From positions 1 to 64,000 of the forward strand of contig JBFXAZ010000004.1 in assembly GCA_050183765.1 (NCBI GenBank): 64,000 nucleotides of DNA. The letters run 5' to 3'. A program made the translations under genes and the position numbers. Under the pieces are notes generated by a model. The model searched no databases. It was not told the origin of the DNA and saw only the letters and a program-made list of their open reading frames with translations. The stretch is from JAFAZJ01 sp050183765. Lineage in GTDB: Bacteria; Pseudomonadota; Alphaproteobacteria; Reyranellales; Reyranellaceae. Shown in pieces: positions 7,560 to 16,611 of the stretch (positions are counted from its first letter, which is position 1; every line of letters begins with the position of its first letter).

Positions 7560-8429
7560 ATGAACGACGTAAGGTATAGCGCGCCCAGTTCGCTGGACGA
7601 GGCGGTCAAAGCCATGCTGGCGGCGCAAGGTGCCGGCCGCATCCTGGCCGGCGGGACGGATCTTCTGGTTCAGATGCGCTCGGGCATGCAGAAGCCCGGC
7701 GTGATCGTCGACATCAAGAAGATCGACGAGATGATGACCATCCAGGACCTGGGTGGCGGCTCCTTCAAGATCGGCGCGGCGGTCAGCGGCGCGGTGATCG
7801 GCGAGCACAAGGCGCTGAAGAAGGCGTGGCCCGGCGTGGTCGAGGCCATCAACCTGATCGGCTCGAAGCAGGTGCAGGGCCGCGCCTCGGCCGGCGGCAA
7901 TCTGTGCAATGCCTCGCCGGCGGCCGACAGCGGCCCGGCGCTGGTCGCCGCGGGCGCCACGCTCACCATCCAGGGCCCCACCGGCCGCCGCGAGATCCCG
8001 GTCGAGAAGCTGCACAGCGGCCCCGGCCGCACGACGCTGGCGCCGGGCGAGATCCTGGTCAGCCTCACCCTGCCGGCGCGCCCCAAGGGCTCGAGCGACG
8101 CCTATCTGCGCCTGATCCCGCGCACCGAGATGGACATCGCGGTGGTCGGCGTCGGGGTGAGCCTCACCGTCGAGGGCGGCAAGTGCACCGCCGCGCGCGT
8201 CGGCCTGGGCGCCGTGGCGCCCACCGTGCTGCTGGTCGAGGATGCCGGCAAGGCGCTGGTCGGCTCGACGCTGGACGACGCCGCGCTGGAGAAGGCGGCC
8301 GCCGCCTGCCGCGCCGCCTGCAAGCCCATCAACGACAAGCGCGGCACCATCGAATACCGCACCAAGATCGCCGGCGTGCTGCTGAAGCGCGCGACCGCGA
8401 TCGCCATCGAGCGCGCCAAGGGGAATTGA
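7560..8429 (+). CDS. molybdenum hydroxylase FAD subunit (CoxM-like)
   Basis: 289-aa FAD-binding medium subunit of the xanthine dehydrogenase/CO dehydrogenase family. The FAD motifs ILAGGTDLLVQMRSG (about residues 29-43) and ASAGGNLCNASPAAD (about 110-124) are clear. The C-terminal CO-dehydrogenase flavoprotein domain follows. It passes electrons from the 2Fe-2S subunit to an acceptor. It is first in an M-S-L operon, with 2 bp to the small-subunit gene. A possible promoter upstream includes TTTACA and CTATAG-like elements and a short GGCGA/TCGCC inverted repeat at 7480-7495, but it is weak. Confidence 0.9.
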   Translation: MNDVRYSAPSSLDEAVKAMLAAQGAGRILAGGTDLLVQMRSGMQKPGVIVDIKKIDEMMTIQDLGGGSFKIGAAVSGAVIGEHKALKKAWPGVVEAINLIGSKQVQGRASAGGNLCNASPAADSGPALVAAGATLTIQGPTGRREIPVEKLHSGPGRTTLAPGEILVSLTLPARPKGSSDAYLRLIPRTEMDIAVVGVGVSLTVEGGKCTAARVGLGAVAPTVLLVEDAGKALVGSTLDDAALEKAAAACRAACKPINDKRGTIEYRTKIAGVLLKRATAIAIERAKGN

Positions 8430-8431
8430 TC

Positions 8432-8914
8432 ATGGCCAAGCTGCACATCACCACCACGATCAACGGGGAGCCGACCGAGTTCCTCTGCGATGCCTCGCAG
8501 TCGATGCTCGACGTGCTGCGCGACACGCTGGGCCTCACCGGCAGCAAGGAAGGCTGCGGCTCGGGCGATTGCGGCGCCTGCTCCATCACGGTCGACGACC
8601 GCCTGGTCTGCTCGTGCCTGATGCTGGGCGCCGAGGCCGAGGGCAAGAAGATCGAGACCGTCGAGGGCATCGCCCAGGGCGACCACCTGCATCCGCTGCA
8701 GAAGAAGTTCGTCGAGTTCGCCGCCCTGCAGTGCGGCATCTGCACGCCGGGCGTGCTGGTGGCGTCGAAGGCGCTGCTGGCCAAGAACCCCAACCCGACA
8801 GAGACCGAGGTGCGCTTCTGGCTCGCCGGCAATCTCTGCCGCTGCACCGGTTACGACAAGATCATTCGCGCGGTCATGGAAGTGGCCGCTGAGATGAGAG
8901 GAGCCGCAGAATGA
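8432..8914 (+). CDS. molybdenum hydroxylase 2Fe-2S subunit (CoxS-like)
   Basis: 160-aa iron-sulfur subunit. The N-terminal plant-ferredoxin-type cluster uses Cys42, Cys47, Cys50 and a Cys near 60-62 (GCGSGDCGAC). The C-terminal all-helical cluster uses Cys101, Cys104, Cys136 and Cys138 (QCGICTPG, LCRCTGY). It carries electrons from the molybdenum centre to FAD. Its stop overlaps the large-subunit start (ATGA), which fits equimolar production of the complex. Confidence 0.94.
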   Translation: MAKLHITTTINGEPTEFLCDASQSMLDVLRDTLGLTGSKEGCGSGDCGACSITVDDRLVCSCLMLGAEAEGKKIETVEGIAQGDHLHPLQKKFVEFAALQCGICTPGVLVASKALLAKNPNPTETEVRFWLAGNLCRCTGYDKIIRAVMEVAAEMRGAAE

Positions 8915-11190
8915 GCACCGGCAAATACAAGTGGATCGGCACGCGTGTCGATCGTCCCGACGGCGCCGACAAGGTGACCGGCCGCGCCCGCTTCGGCGCC
9001 GACTTCAACATGCCCGGCCAGCTGATCGGCCGGGTGCTGCGCAGCCCGCACGCCCACGCCATCATCAAGTCGATCGACACCTCGGCGGCCGAGAAGCTGC
9101 CGGGCGTGAAGGCGGTGATGACGGCCACCGACCTGCCCGAGCAGCCCAACGTGATCGTGCCCGCGGGCGAGATGCAGGTGAACCTGCGCGACATCACCCG
9201 CAACATCCTGGCGCGCGAGAAGGTGCTGTTCGAAGGCCACCCGGTCGCCGCCGTCGCCGCCACGACCGACGCCATCGCGCGCCAGGCGGTCGACCTGATC
9301 AAGGTCGAGTACGAGGTGCTGCCGCACGTCATCGACGTCACCGAGGCGATGAAGCCCGACGCGCCGGTGCTGCATGACCACCTGATCACCGAGGGCGTGA
9401 AGCCGCCGCCGACCAAGGCGTCGAACATCGCCAAGCGCATGGACAACGTGAAGGGCGACGCCGAGGCCGGCTTCAAGCAGGCCGACGTGATCATCGAGCG
9501 CAGCTACACCACGCAGCCGGTGCACCAGGGCTACATCGAGCCGCACGCCTGCCTCGCCAGCGCCGCGGAAGACGGCCAGCTGCAGATCTGGTCGACGACC
9601 CAGGGCCACTTCCAGGTGCGCGGCTTCGTCAGCCGCCTGCTCGGCATCGAGACCTCGCAGATCCGCGTCACGCCGACCGAGATCGGCGGCGGCTTCGGCG
9701 GCAAGACCGTGGTCTATCTCGAGCCGATCGCCGCGCGCCTGTCGCAGAAATCGGGCAAGCCGGTGAAGATGGTGATGACCCGCGAGGAGGTGTTCCGCGC
9801 CTCCGGCCCGGCACCGGGCGCCACCGTGCGCGTCAAGCTGGGCGCCAAGAAGGACGGCACCATCGTCGCCGCCGAGTGCGAGATCGCGCTGCAGGCCGGC
9901 GCCTTCCCGGGCTCGCCGCTCGGGCCGGCATGCTGGACCAGCTTCGCCTGCTACGACATCCCCAACATCAAGGTCGTCGGCTTCGACGTGGTGAGCAACC
10001 GGCCCAAGGTCGCCGCCTACCGCGCACCGGGCGCGCCGATCTCGGCCTGGGGCGTCGAATCGACGCTCGACATCCTGGCGCAGGAACTGGGCATGGATCC
10101 CATCGACCTGCGCCTGAAGAACGCGGCGAAGAAGGGCACCAAGACCAGCTACGGCCCGACCTTCGACGTCATCGGCTTCGTCGAGACGCTCGAGGCGATC
10201 AAGAACTCGGCGCACTACAAGAGCAAGCCCAAGCCGGGCTATGCGCGCGGCGTGGCGGCCGGCTTCTGGTTCAACGTCGGCGCCGATTCCAGCGCCGCCG
10301 CGCACGTCGCCGAGGACGGCACCGTCACGGTGATCTCGGGCAATCCCGACATCGGCGGCTCGCGCGCCTCGCTCGCCCTGATGGCGGCCGAGGAGCTGGG
10401 CGTCGACTACGAGAAGGTGCGGCCGGTGATCGCCGACACCTCCTCGATCGGCTTCAACTTCGTCACCGGGGGCAGCCGCGTCACCTTCGCCACCGGCCTC
10501 GCCGTGGTGAACTCGGTGCGCGACATGATCCGCGAGCTGAAGGTGCGCGCCGCCAAGACCTGGGGCGTCGATCCGGAAGCCGTGGTGTGGGAGGACGGCA
10601 TGGCCAAGCCCGCCGGCTCCAACGTCGGCGAGTTCGAGCCGCTGTCGCTGGCCCAGCTCGCGGCCAGCGCCGGCAAGACCGGCGGCCCGATCAACGGCCA
10701 CGCGCAGCTCAACGCGCAGGGTGCCGGTCCGGGCTTCGGCGTGCACGTCGTCGACCTCAAGGTCGATCGCGACACCGGCATCGTGCACATCGACCGCTAC
10801 ACCGCGGCGCAGGACGTCGGCACGGCGATCCACCCGAGCTACGTCGAAGGCCAGATCCAGGGCGGTGCCGTGCAGGGCATCGGCTGGGCGCTGAACGAGG
10901 AGTACATCTACAACGCCAAGGGCCGCCTCGATAATCCGGGCTTCCTCGACTACCGCATGCCGGTGGCCTCGGACCTGCCGATGATCGACGCGCTCGTGGT
11001 CGAGGTGCCCAACCCGCATCACCCCTACGGCGTGCGCGGCGTCGGCGAGGTGCCGATCGTGCCGCCGCTCGCCGCCGTCGGCAACGCGGTGGCGCGCTCG
11101 ATCAACATCCGCATGACCGACCTGCCGCTGTCGCCGCCGCGCCTGTCGGCGGCGATCGACGCGGCGACGCCGAAGATGGCGGCGGAATAA
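8911..11190 (+). CDS. molybdenum hydroxylase large subunit (xanthine dehydrogenase family, not CO dehydrogenase)
   Basis: 759-aa Mo-cofactor subunit that should hydroxylate an organic, probably heterocyclic or aldehyde, substrate. MoCo-binding motifs include EIGGGFGGK and the Gly-rich IGGSRASLA. The catalytic Glu sits in GVRGVGEVPIVPP near the C-terminus. The active-site loop reads AAYRAPGAP. True form-I CO dehydrogenases have AYRCSFR with the Cu-binding Cys, and form-II enzymes have AYRGAGR, so CO oxidation is unlikely. The M-S-L gene order explains why such operons are often mislabelled cox. A strong terminator follows at 11211. Substrate unknown. Confidence 0.9.
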   Translation: MSTGKYKWIGTRVDRPDGADKVTGRARFGADFNMPGQLIGRVLRSPHAHAIIKSIDTSAAEKLPGVKAVMTATDLPEQPNVIVPAGEMQVNLRDITRNILAREKVLFEGHPVAAVAATTDAIARQAVDLIKVEYEVLPHVIDVTEAMKPDAPVLHDHLITEGVKPPPTKASNIAKRMDNVKGDAEAGFKQADVIIERSYTTQPVHQGYIEPHACLASAAEDGQLQIWSTTQGHFQVRGFVSRLLGIETSQIRVTPTEIGGGFGGKTVVYLEPIAARLSQKSGKPVKMVMTREEVFRASGPAPGATVRVKLGAKKDGTIVAAECEIALQAGAFPGSPLGPACWTSFACYDIPNIKVVGFDVVSNRPKVAAYRAPGAPISAWGVESTLDILAQELGMDPIDLRLKNAAKKGTKTSYGPTFDVIGFVETLEAIKNSAHYKSKPKPGYARGVAAGFWFNVGADSSAAAHVAEDGTVTVISGNPDIGGSRASLALMAAEELGVDYEKVRPVIADTSSIGFNFVTGGSRVTFATGLAVVNSVRDMIRELKVRAAKTWGVDPEAVVWEDGMAKPAGSNVGEFEPLSLAQLAASAGKTGGPINGHAQLNAQGAGPGFGVHVVDLKVDRDTGIVHIDRYTAAQDVGTAIHPSYVEGQIQGGAVQGIGWALNEEYIYNAKGRLDNPGFLDYRMPVASDLPMIDALVVEVPNPHHPYGVRGVGEVPIVPPLAAVGNAVARSINIRMTDLPLSPPRLSAAIDAATPKMAAE

Positions 11191-11210
11191 GGCCGCACGG
11201 CTGCAAGTGA

Positions 11211-11245
11211 AGCCGCCCCGCCGCAAGGCGGGGCGGTTTTCTTTT
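11211..11245 (+). terminator. rho-independent terminator of the molybdenum hydroxylase operon
   Basis: Perfect 9-bp GC stem (CGCCCCGCC / GGCGGGGCG) with a short GCAA loop, followed by TTTTCTTTT, 21 bp after the large-subunit stop. Confidence 0.9.
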
Positions 11246-11256
11246 GCGCCCACCCC

Positions 11257-11358
11257 GTCATCCAGAGCGCAGCGAAGGATCCCGCGGTATCGCGGCCATG
11301 CACCATCGCGGTGTATGGTGGCCGCACCGCGAGGTCCTTCGCTCACGCTCAGGACGAC
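11257..11358. repeat. type-A palindromic repeat, copy 2
   Basis: Outer arms GTCATCCAGAGCGCAGCGAA and TTCGCTCACGCTCAGGACGAC. An inner inverted pair (CCGCGGTATCGCGG, CCGCACCGCGAGG) makes this a longer variant. It ends 5 bp before the phosphatase start. Confidence 0.8.
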
Positions 11359-11363
11359 ATCGG

Positions 11364-11915
11364 ATGCGAACGATCCTTCTCGCCTTCCTCTGCCTGCTGC
11401 TTGCCGCGCCGGCGCGCGCCGACACCGCGCCCTGGCTGGCGCTGCTCACCGGCAACGCCATCGCGCTCATGCGCCACGCCGACGCGCCGGGCTTCGCCGA
11501 TCCGCCGGGCTTCAAGCTCGGGGACTGCGCCACGCAGCGCAATCTCAGCGATCGGGGCCGCGCCGAGGCGGCGGCGATCGGCACGATGCTGCGCCATCGC
11601 TGGGTCATCCCGCGCCGGATCCTCAGCTCGCCGTGGTGCCGCTGCGTCGACACCGCGACGCTGCTCGACCTGGGCGGGGTCGAGACCGTCGAGACCTTCG
11701 GCAATCCCATCGTGTGGACCGATCGCCGCGACGCGCTCGCCAACGGTGCGCGCTCGGTGATCGGCGACTGGAAGGGACCGGGCCCGCTGCTGATCGTCAC
11801 GCACGGCGCGCTGATCGCCGCGCTCACGGGCTACAGCCCCGCATCGGGCGAGATCGTCGTCGTCGACAACACGCTCAAGGAAATCGGCCGCATCACGCCG
11901 CCGGCGGTGCGCTGA
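11364..11915 (+). CDS. exported histidine phosphatase-family protein
   Basis: 183-aa phosphoglycerate-mutase-fold protein. The N-terminus is a signal peptide (residues 1-19, ending ARA), so it acts in the periplasm. The phosphohistidine motif is LMRHAD (Arg37, His38), where RHA replaces the usual RHG. The second histidine is in IVTHGA near residue 151. I start it at 11364, directly after the repeat; frames further upstream are repeat-encoded. Flanked by type-A repeats on both sides. The phosphorylated substrate is unknown. Confidence 0.85.
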   Translation: MRTILLAFLCLLLAAPARADTAPWLALLTGNAIALMRHADAPGFADPPGFKLGDCATQRNLSDRGRAEAAAIGTMLRHRWVIPRRILSSPWCRCVDTATLLDLGGVETVETFGNPIVWTDRRDALANGARSVIGDWKGPGPLLIVTHGALIAALTGYSPASGEIVVVDNTLKEIGRITPPAVR

Positions 11916-11920
11916 ACCCC

Positions 11921-12034
11921 CGTCGTCGCGAGCGGCAGCGAAGGACCCCGTGGTGGTCCGACGCCGACGATCTCCCCACACTGCAATGCTGTGTCCCTTC
12001 GACCGCGAGGTCCTTCTCTGCCGCTCAGGACGAC
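11921..12034. repeat. type-A palindromic repeat, copy 3 (long variant)
   Basis: Arms GTCGTCGCGAGCGGCAGCGA and TTCTCTGCCGCTCAGGACGAC, separated by about 70 bp with further short inverted segments. It lies between the phosphatase and the hydroxyacid dehydrogenase. Confidence 0.75.
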
Positions 12035-12086
12035 AGCGCAAACGCGATCCGCTAGGCTCGCCCCGCACCATCAGGGAATTTCATCC

Positions 12087-13049
12087 GTGAGCACCAACCG
12101 CGCCCGCGTCCTCTTGTGGACCGACAACACCGCCGCCTACATCGATGCCGTGAAGGAAGCCGGGCTGGCAGACCGCGTCGCCATCGACACGCTGCCGCGC
12201 AAGGAGAAGCCCTCGGCCGACCAGCTCGCCGCGACCGAGGCGATGATGGCCGGCGCCGTGCCGCCGGGCCTGCTGCCGAGCATGCCCAAGCTGCGCTGGG
12301 TGCAGGCGATGAGCGCCGGCGTCGAGGGCTGGCTGGCGCTGCCCGACCTGCCGACGAACCTGACGCTGACCTGCGCGCGCGGCACGCACACCGAGTCGAT
12401 GCCCGAGAACATCATCGGATCGCTGTTCTACGTCGCGAAGCCCTATGCCGCCGCCGCCGAGGCCCAGAAGAGCGCGACGTGGACGCACATGGTGGCGCAG
12501 CCCCTGACCGGCAAGACGCTCGGAATCCTCGGCCTGGGCGCGATCGGCGCCGAGGTGGCGCGTATCGCGACCGCGCTGGGCATGCGGGTGATCGGCACCA
12601 AGCGGACGGCGGGCGCCGTCGCCAACGTCGCCGAGGTGCTGCCGCCGGCACGCACCGACGAGGTGCTGGCGCAGTCCGACTTCGTGCTGCTGCTGCTGCC
12701 GGCGACGCCGGCGACCGACAATTTCATGGACGCCAGGCGCTTCGCCAGGATGAAGCCCACGGCGTGGCTGCTGAACTTCGGTCGCGGCCACACCATCAAG
12801 GACGCCGACCTGATCGCCGCGGTGAAGGACAAGACGATCGCCGGCGCGCTGCTCGACGTGTTCCGCCAGGAGCCGCTGCCGGCGAGCGACCCGCTGTGGC
12901 GCGCCGAGGGCATCATCGTGCTGCCGCATATCGGCGGCCCGCACCCGCAGCGCGACCGCTTCGTCGCCAGGCTGTTCGTCGACAATCTCGGCCGCTTCCT
13001 CGACGGCAAGAAGCTGAAGGAAGTCGTCGACCGCGCCGCCGGCTACTGA
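12087..13049 (+). CDS. D-2-hydroxyacid dehydrogenase (NAD(P)-dependent)
   Basis: 320-aa reductase of the D-isomer-specific 2-hydroxyacid dehydrogenase family, interconverting a 2-keto acid and its D-hydroxy acid. The Rossmann motif is GILGLGAIG (residues 146-154). The catalytic set is Arg233 (LNFGRG), Glu262 (FRQEP) and His281 (LPHIGG). I choose the GTG at 12087, since any longer frame would run into the repeat upstream. It is followed 11 bp later by a dienelactone-hydrolase gene and then an FAH-family gene, suggesting a small catabolic operon. GhrA/GhrB-like glyoxylate or hydroxypyruvate reductase activity is possible. Confidence 0.88.
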   Translation: MSTNRARVLLWTDNTAAYIDAVKEAGLADRVAIDTLPRKEKPSADQLAATEAMMAGAVPPGLLPSMPKLRWVQAMSAGVEGWLALPDLPTNLTLTCARGTHTESMPENIIGSLFYVAKPYAAAAEAQKSATWTHMVAQPLTGKTLGILGLGAIGAEVARIATALGMRVIGTKRTAGAVANVAEVLPPARTDEVLAQSDFVLLLLPATPATDNFMDARRFARMKPTAWLLNFGRGHTIKDADLIAAVKDKTIAGALLDVFRQEPLPASDPLWRAEGIIVLPHIGGPHPQRDRFVARLFVDNLGRFLDGKKLKEVVDRAAGY

Positions 13050-13060
13050 GAGGGACGGAG

Positions 13061-13801
13061 ATGCACGAGGAAATCCTGGATATCGCGACCAGCGACGGCG
13101 CGATGGAGACGTTCTTCTGCCGGCCCGAGCGCGGCGATCCCTGCCCGCCGGTGCTGATGCTGATGGACGCGCCGGGCATCCGCGAGGAGCTCTACGACAT
13201 GGCGCGCCGGCTGGGCACCGTGGGCTACGCCGTGATCCTGCCCAACCTCTATTACCGCGCCGGCCGCGACACCAAGTACGGCCCCGACGTGCTGACCCAC
13301 GGCAGCGCCGAGCACACGCGCATGCGCGCGGTGCGCACCAGGATGACCATCCCGCCCGTCATGGACGACGTCGCGGCGATGTTCGCGTTCATCGACTCGC
13401 GGCCCGACATCAGGAAGGGCCCGGTCGGCACGCACGGCTATTGCATGAGCGGGCCCTACTCGCTGGCCGCCGCCGCGCGCTATCCCGAGCGCATCGCCGC
13501 GGCGGCCTCGTTCTACGGCACCTGGCTGGTGAGCGACGCGGTCGAGAGCCCGCATCTCACCCTCGGCAAGGCCAAAGGCGAGCTCTACATCTCCTGCGCC
13601 GAGCACGACGAGCTGGCGCCGCCCGACATGGTGAAGGAGCTCAAGCGCCTGTTCGACGCCTCCGGCGCCAAGGGCGAGCTCGAGATCCATATGGGCGTGC
13701 ACCACGGCTTCGCCTTCCCGCAACGCTGGTGCTACGACAAGCCGGCCGCCGAGCGCCACTGGGAGCGCCTGATCGCGCTCTATCGCCGGCGGCTGGGTTA
13801 G
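13061..13801 (+). CDS. dienelactone hydrolase family protein
   Basis: 246-aa alpha/beta hydrolase. The nucleophile is Cys128 in GYCMSG, with Asp183 (AEHDE) and His215 (GVHHGF) completing the Cys-Asp-His triad seen in carboxymethylenebutenolidase. The start has GGGACGGAG just upstream. It sits between a 2-hydroxyacid dehydrogenase and an FAH-family enzyme, which suggests breakdown of a ring-cleavage or lactone intermediate. The exact substrate is not evident. Confidence 0.88.
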   Translation: MHEEILDIATSDGAMETFFCRPERGDPCPPVLMLMDAPGIREELYDMARRLGTVGYAVILPNLYYRAGRDTKYGPDVLTHGSAEHTRMRAVRTRMTIPPVMDDVAAMFAFIDSRPDIRKGPVGTHGYCMSGPYSLAAAARYPERIAAAASFYGTWLVSDAVESPHLTLGKAKGELYISCAEHDELAPPDMVKELKRLFDASGAKGELEIHMGVHHGFAFPQRWCYDKPAAERHWERLIALYRRRLG

Positions 13802-13872
13802 GGCCATTGCACAGCCGCCCCCGACGGCGGCAATCTTCGCTCGCGAATGATGACTCTGCGCGGGAGGGCGCC

Positions 13873-14811
13873 ATGAAGATCGGCTTCTTCGATGATTTCC
13901 GGCTGGGCGTGGTGAAGGGCGATTCGATCGTCGACGTGGCCTCGGCGGTGTCCGACATCCCGCGCGTGGGCCCGCACGACCTGATCAACGGCCTGATCGA
14001 GCGCTTCGCCGAGTACCGCGCCAAGCTCGAGGCGGCGGCCGACGCCGGCAAGGCGGTGCCGCTGGCGAGCGTGCGCATCCGCCCGCCGCTGCCGCGCCCG
14101 GTCAACATCGACTGCATGGCGGTGAACTACATGGAGAACGGCACGCTGGAAAAGCCGGCGCCGATCAACGGCTTCCACAAATCGCCCAGCGCCATCATCG
14201 GCAACGGCGACACCATGGTGCTGCCCGACGTGCCGGCGACGATCTTCGAGGGCGAGGCCGAGATGGCGCTGGTCATCGGCAAGCACGCCTCCAGGGTGAA
14301 GGCGGCCAACGCCATGGACTACGTCTTCGGCTACATGAACTTCATCGACGGCTCGGCGCGCGGCCTGCCGCCCAGCGGCAACGTGTTCTACCAGATGAAG
14401 TCGCGCGACACCTTCGCGCCCATCGGCCCGTTCATCGTCACCAAGGACGAGATCGCCGATCCGCAGAAGCTGCAGATCAGGCTGTGGGTCAACGGCGTGC
14501 TGAAGCAGGACTTCAACACCGACGACATGGCGCACAAGATCCCGCGCTGCATCGAGTGGGTGAGTTCGATCCATTCGCTGGAGCCCGGCGACATCCTCGC
14601 CACCGGCACCAACCATCGCGGGCTGAGCTCGTTCCAGGACGGCGACAAGGTCGAGATCGAGACCGAGGGCCTGGGCCGCTTGACCTTCCACGTCAAGGAC
14701 GAGCTCAAGCGCACCTGGGGCCGCGACACGCGGCTGGAGCGTCAGGAGAAGAAGGCGGCGACGCCGACCACGCCGCAGCTCACCGGCAAGTACGCCGCCG
14801 CCGCGTCGTAG
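13873..14811 (+). CDS. fumarylacetoacetate hydrolase (FAH)-family protein
   Basis: 312-aa enzyme of the FAH superfamily, which hydrolyse, decarboxylate or isomerise beta-diketo acids from aromatic or sugar degradation. The catalytic domain starts near residue 75 (VNIDCMAVNYMENG). The metal ligands are expected in FEGEAEMALVIG (two Glu) and an Asp in NFIDGSARG. SLEPGDILATGTNHRG near the C-terminus is the family's substrate loop. GGGAGGGCGCC precedes the ATG. Third gene in a row with the dehydrogenase and dienelactone hydrolase. Confidence 0.9.
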   Translation: MKIGFFDDFRLGVVKGDSIVDVASAVSDIPRVGPHDLINGLIERFAEYRAKLEAAADAGKAVPLASVRIRPPLPRPVNIDCMAVNYMENGTLEKPAPINGFHKSPSAIIGNGDTMVLPDVPATIFEGEAEMALVIGKHASRVKAANAMDYVFGYMNFIDGSARGLPPSGNVFYQMKSRDTFAPIGPFIVTKDEIADPQKLQIRLWVNGVLKQDFNTDDMAHKIPRCIEWVSSIHSLEPGDILATGTNHRGLSSFQDGDKVEIETEGLGRLTFHVKDELKRTWGRDTRLERQEKKAATPTTPQLTGKYAAAAS

Positions 14812-14818
14812 CGTCCAA

Positions 14819-14944
14819 TACCTTCCCCCGGAGGGGGAAGGTGGCGCGGAGCGACGGATGGGGGATGCCGAAGCCGGCCTCCTGCGTTCGTCCTCAACAT
14901 CCCCCATCCGCCCTTCGGGCACCTTCCCCCTCCAGGGGAAGGTA
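14819..14944. repeat. type-B composite palindromic repeat, copy 2
   Basis: Near-identical in outer parts to copy 1 at 1309; the middle ~30 bp differ. It occupies the whole gap between two convergent genes, where it could also act as a bidirectional terminator. Confidence 0.88.
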
Positions 14945-14948
14945 AGTC

Positions 14949-16535
14949 TCAGGCCGTCACCACATACCCGTCGCGGCGCGGATCGCAGGCGCCGGTGCGC
15001 GCGCCGGTGCCGGGATCGAGCGCGATCGCCTGCATGCCGCCGACGCGCATCGTCCATTGCGGCCCGCGCTCGAGGTTGTGGCCGCGCTGCTGCAGCGCGT
15101 CCATCACCGCCGGCTCGACGCGCGACTCCAGCATCACGGCGCGCCCGTCGGTCAGGCGCGCGCGCGGCGCCTCGATCGCCTCCTGCAGCGGCAGGCCGTA
15201 GTCGAGGTACTGCACCACCGCCTGCACCTGGGTCTGCAGGATGCCGTAGCTGCCGGGCGTACCCAGCACCAGCGCCGGCTTGCCGTCGCGCAGGCCGATC
15301 GAGGGCGCGACGCAGACCGGCAACGGACCGCCCGGCTTCGAGCGGTTCGGGCTGTCGGGCGTCACGTCGGCCCAATAGAGGAAATTGTTGAGGCAGATGC
15401 CGGTGCCCGGCACCACGACGCCCGAGCCGAACACGCTGCCCAGGCTCTGCGTCACGCAGACCAGGTTGCCGTCGCGATCGGCGATCGAGAACGAGGTGGT
15501 ATGGCCCTCGGCCGGCGGCGGCGTCCATTGCTCGGTCGGCCCGTCGACCACCTTGCCGTCGCGCACCCGCGCGCGCAGCCCGGCGACGTAGTCCTCCGAC
15601 AGCAGGTGGGCGAGCTGCTGGCTCGACGGGTTGTTGTGGGCGATGCGCACGCTGGCGGCGATGCGGATGGCGCGCAGCACCGTGTCGATGTGGTCGACGC
15701 CGTTGCGCGGCATGCTCTTGAGGTCGAAGCCCTCGAGGATGCGCAGCGCCAGCAGGTATTGGAAGGCCTCGCAGGGCGGCGGCGGCACGTGGATGTCCAG
15801 CCCGCGATAGCTCGCGGCGATCGGATCCTGCCATTGCGGCTTCACCGCCTCGAGGTCGGCCATGGTGATGCAGCCGCCCAACGACTTCAGGTGCTCGACG
15901 ATGGTGCGGCCCAGCGCGCCGCCATAGAGCAGACCCGGTCCGTCCTTGGCGAGCGCCTCGAAGGTGCGCGCGAGATCGGGCTGCTTGAGGATGTAGCCCG
16001 GCGCGACGCGGCCGCTGCCGTCGGTGTAGTTCTTCGCCCAGGTGTCGTAGAGCGCGTCGTGGCGGCGGAGGTCGGTGGCGCTGTTGGTCTCCGCGACGTT
16101 GAACTCGATCAGCGGGAAGCCGTCGCGCGCGATGGTGATCGCCGGCGCGAACAGCTCGGCCAGCGACTTGCTGCCGTAAGTCTCGACCAGGGTGCACCAG
16201 CCGGCGAGGTTGCCGGGCGAGCCCACGCCCAGCGCGCCGCGCGCCACGTCGTCGCGCCGCTTCAGCTTGTCGACCGGGAAGCCCATCGGGATCATCGGCA
16301 GGTAGTCGAGCACGCGCACGCGCTTCTCGGCGGCGACGTAGCAGGTCGCCAGGCCCTGGCCGGCGAGACCGGACATGTAGGGCTCCACGACGTTGAGCGT
16401 CGCGGCGGTCGCGGCGGCGGCGTCGAAGGCATTGCCGCCGTTCGACAGCACGCGCGCGCCGGCCGCGGCGGCCAAGGGATGCGCCGCGGCGACGACGCCG
16501 TGCATGGATGAAATGGTCGGACGATTGCCGTGCAA
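14949..16535 (-). CDS. gamma-glutamyltransferase-family protein
   Basis: Ntn-hydrolase of the gamma-glutamyltranspeptidase family, 528 aa from the TTG start at 16535. That start has GGTGGAGG five bases upstream and keeps the family N-terminus (NRPTISSMHGVVAAAHPLA). Autoproteolysis should occur before the first Thr of GHTTSFSIAD (about residue 346), making the small-subunit nucleophile. GVDHIDTVLRAIRIA and GSYGILQTQVQAVV are further family blocks. No obvious signal peptide is visible, so a cytosolic GGT-like acylase or oxamate amidohydrolase type is as likely as classical glutathione hydrolysis. Confidence 0.88.
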   Translation of the reverse strand: MHGNRPTISSMHGVVAAAHPLAAAAGARVLSNGGNAFDAAAATAATLNVVEPYMSGLAGQGLATCYVAAEKRVRVLDYLPMIPMGFPVDKLKRRDDVARGALGVGSPGNLAGWCTLVETYGSKSLAELFAPAITIARDGFPLIEFNVAETNSATDLRRHDALYDTWAKNYTDGSGRVAPGYILKQPDLARTFEALAKDGPGLLYGGALGRTIVEHLKSLGGCITMADLEAVKPQWQDPIAASYRGLDIHVPPPPCEAFQYLLALRILEGFDLKSMPRNGVDHIDTVLRAIRIAASVRIAHNNPSSQQLAHLLSEDYVAGLRARVRDGKVVDGPTEQWTPPPAEGHTTSFSIADRDGNLVCVTQSLGSVFGSGVVVPGTGICLNNFLYWADVTPDSPNRSKPGGPLPVCVAPSIGLRDGKPALVLGTPGSYGILQTQVQAVVQYLDYGLPLQEAIEAPRARLTDGRAVMLESRVEPAVMDALQQRGHNLERGPQWTMRVGGMQAIALDPGTGARTGACDPRRDGYVVTA

Positions 16536-16611
16536 GGGGGCCTCCACCAAGGGTTGGCCGATCTTGCGCCGAGCGTGGACCGCGATGCCAACGCGTTTTT
16601 CGCTGGCAGCC

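Noticed and set aside
8911..11190. Aerobic CO dehydrogenase large subunit
   Set aside because: The loop AYRAPGAP lacks the diagnostic Cys of form I and does not match the form II loop.
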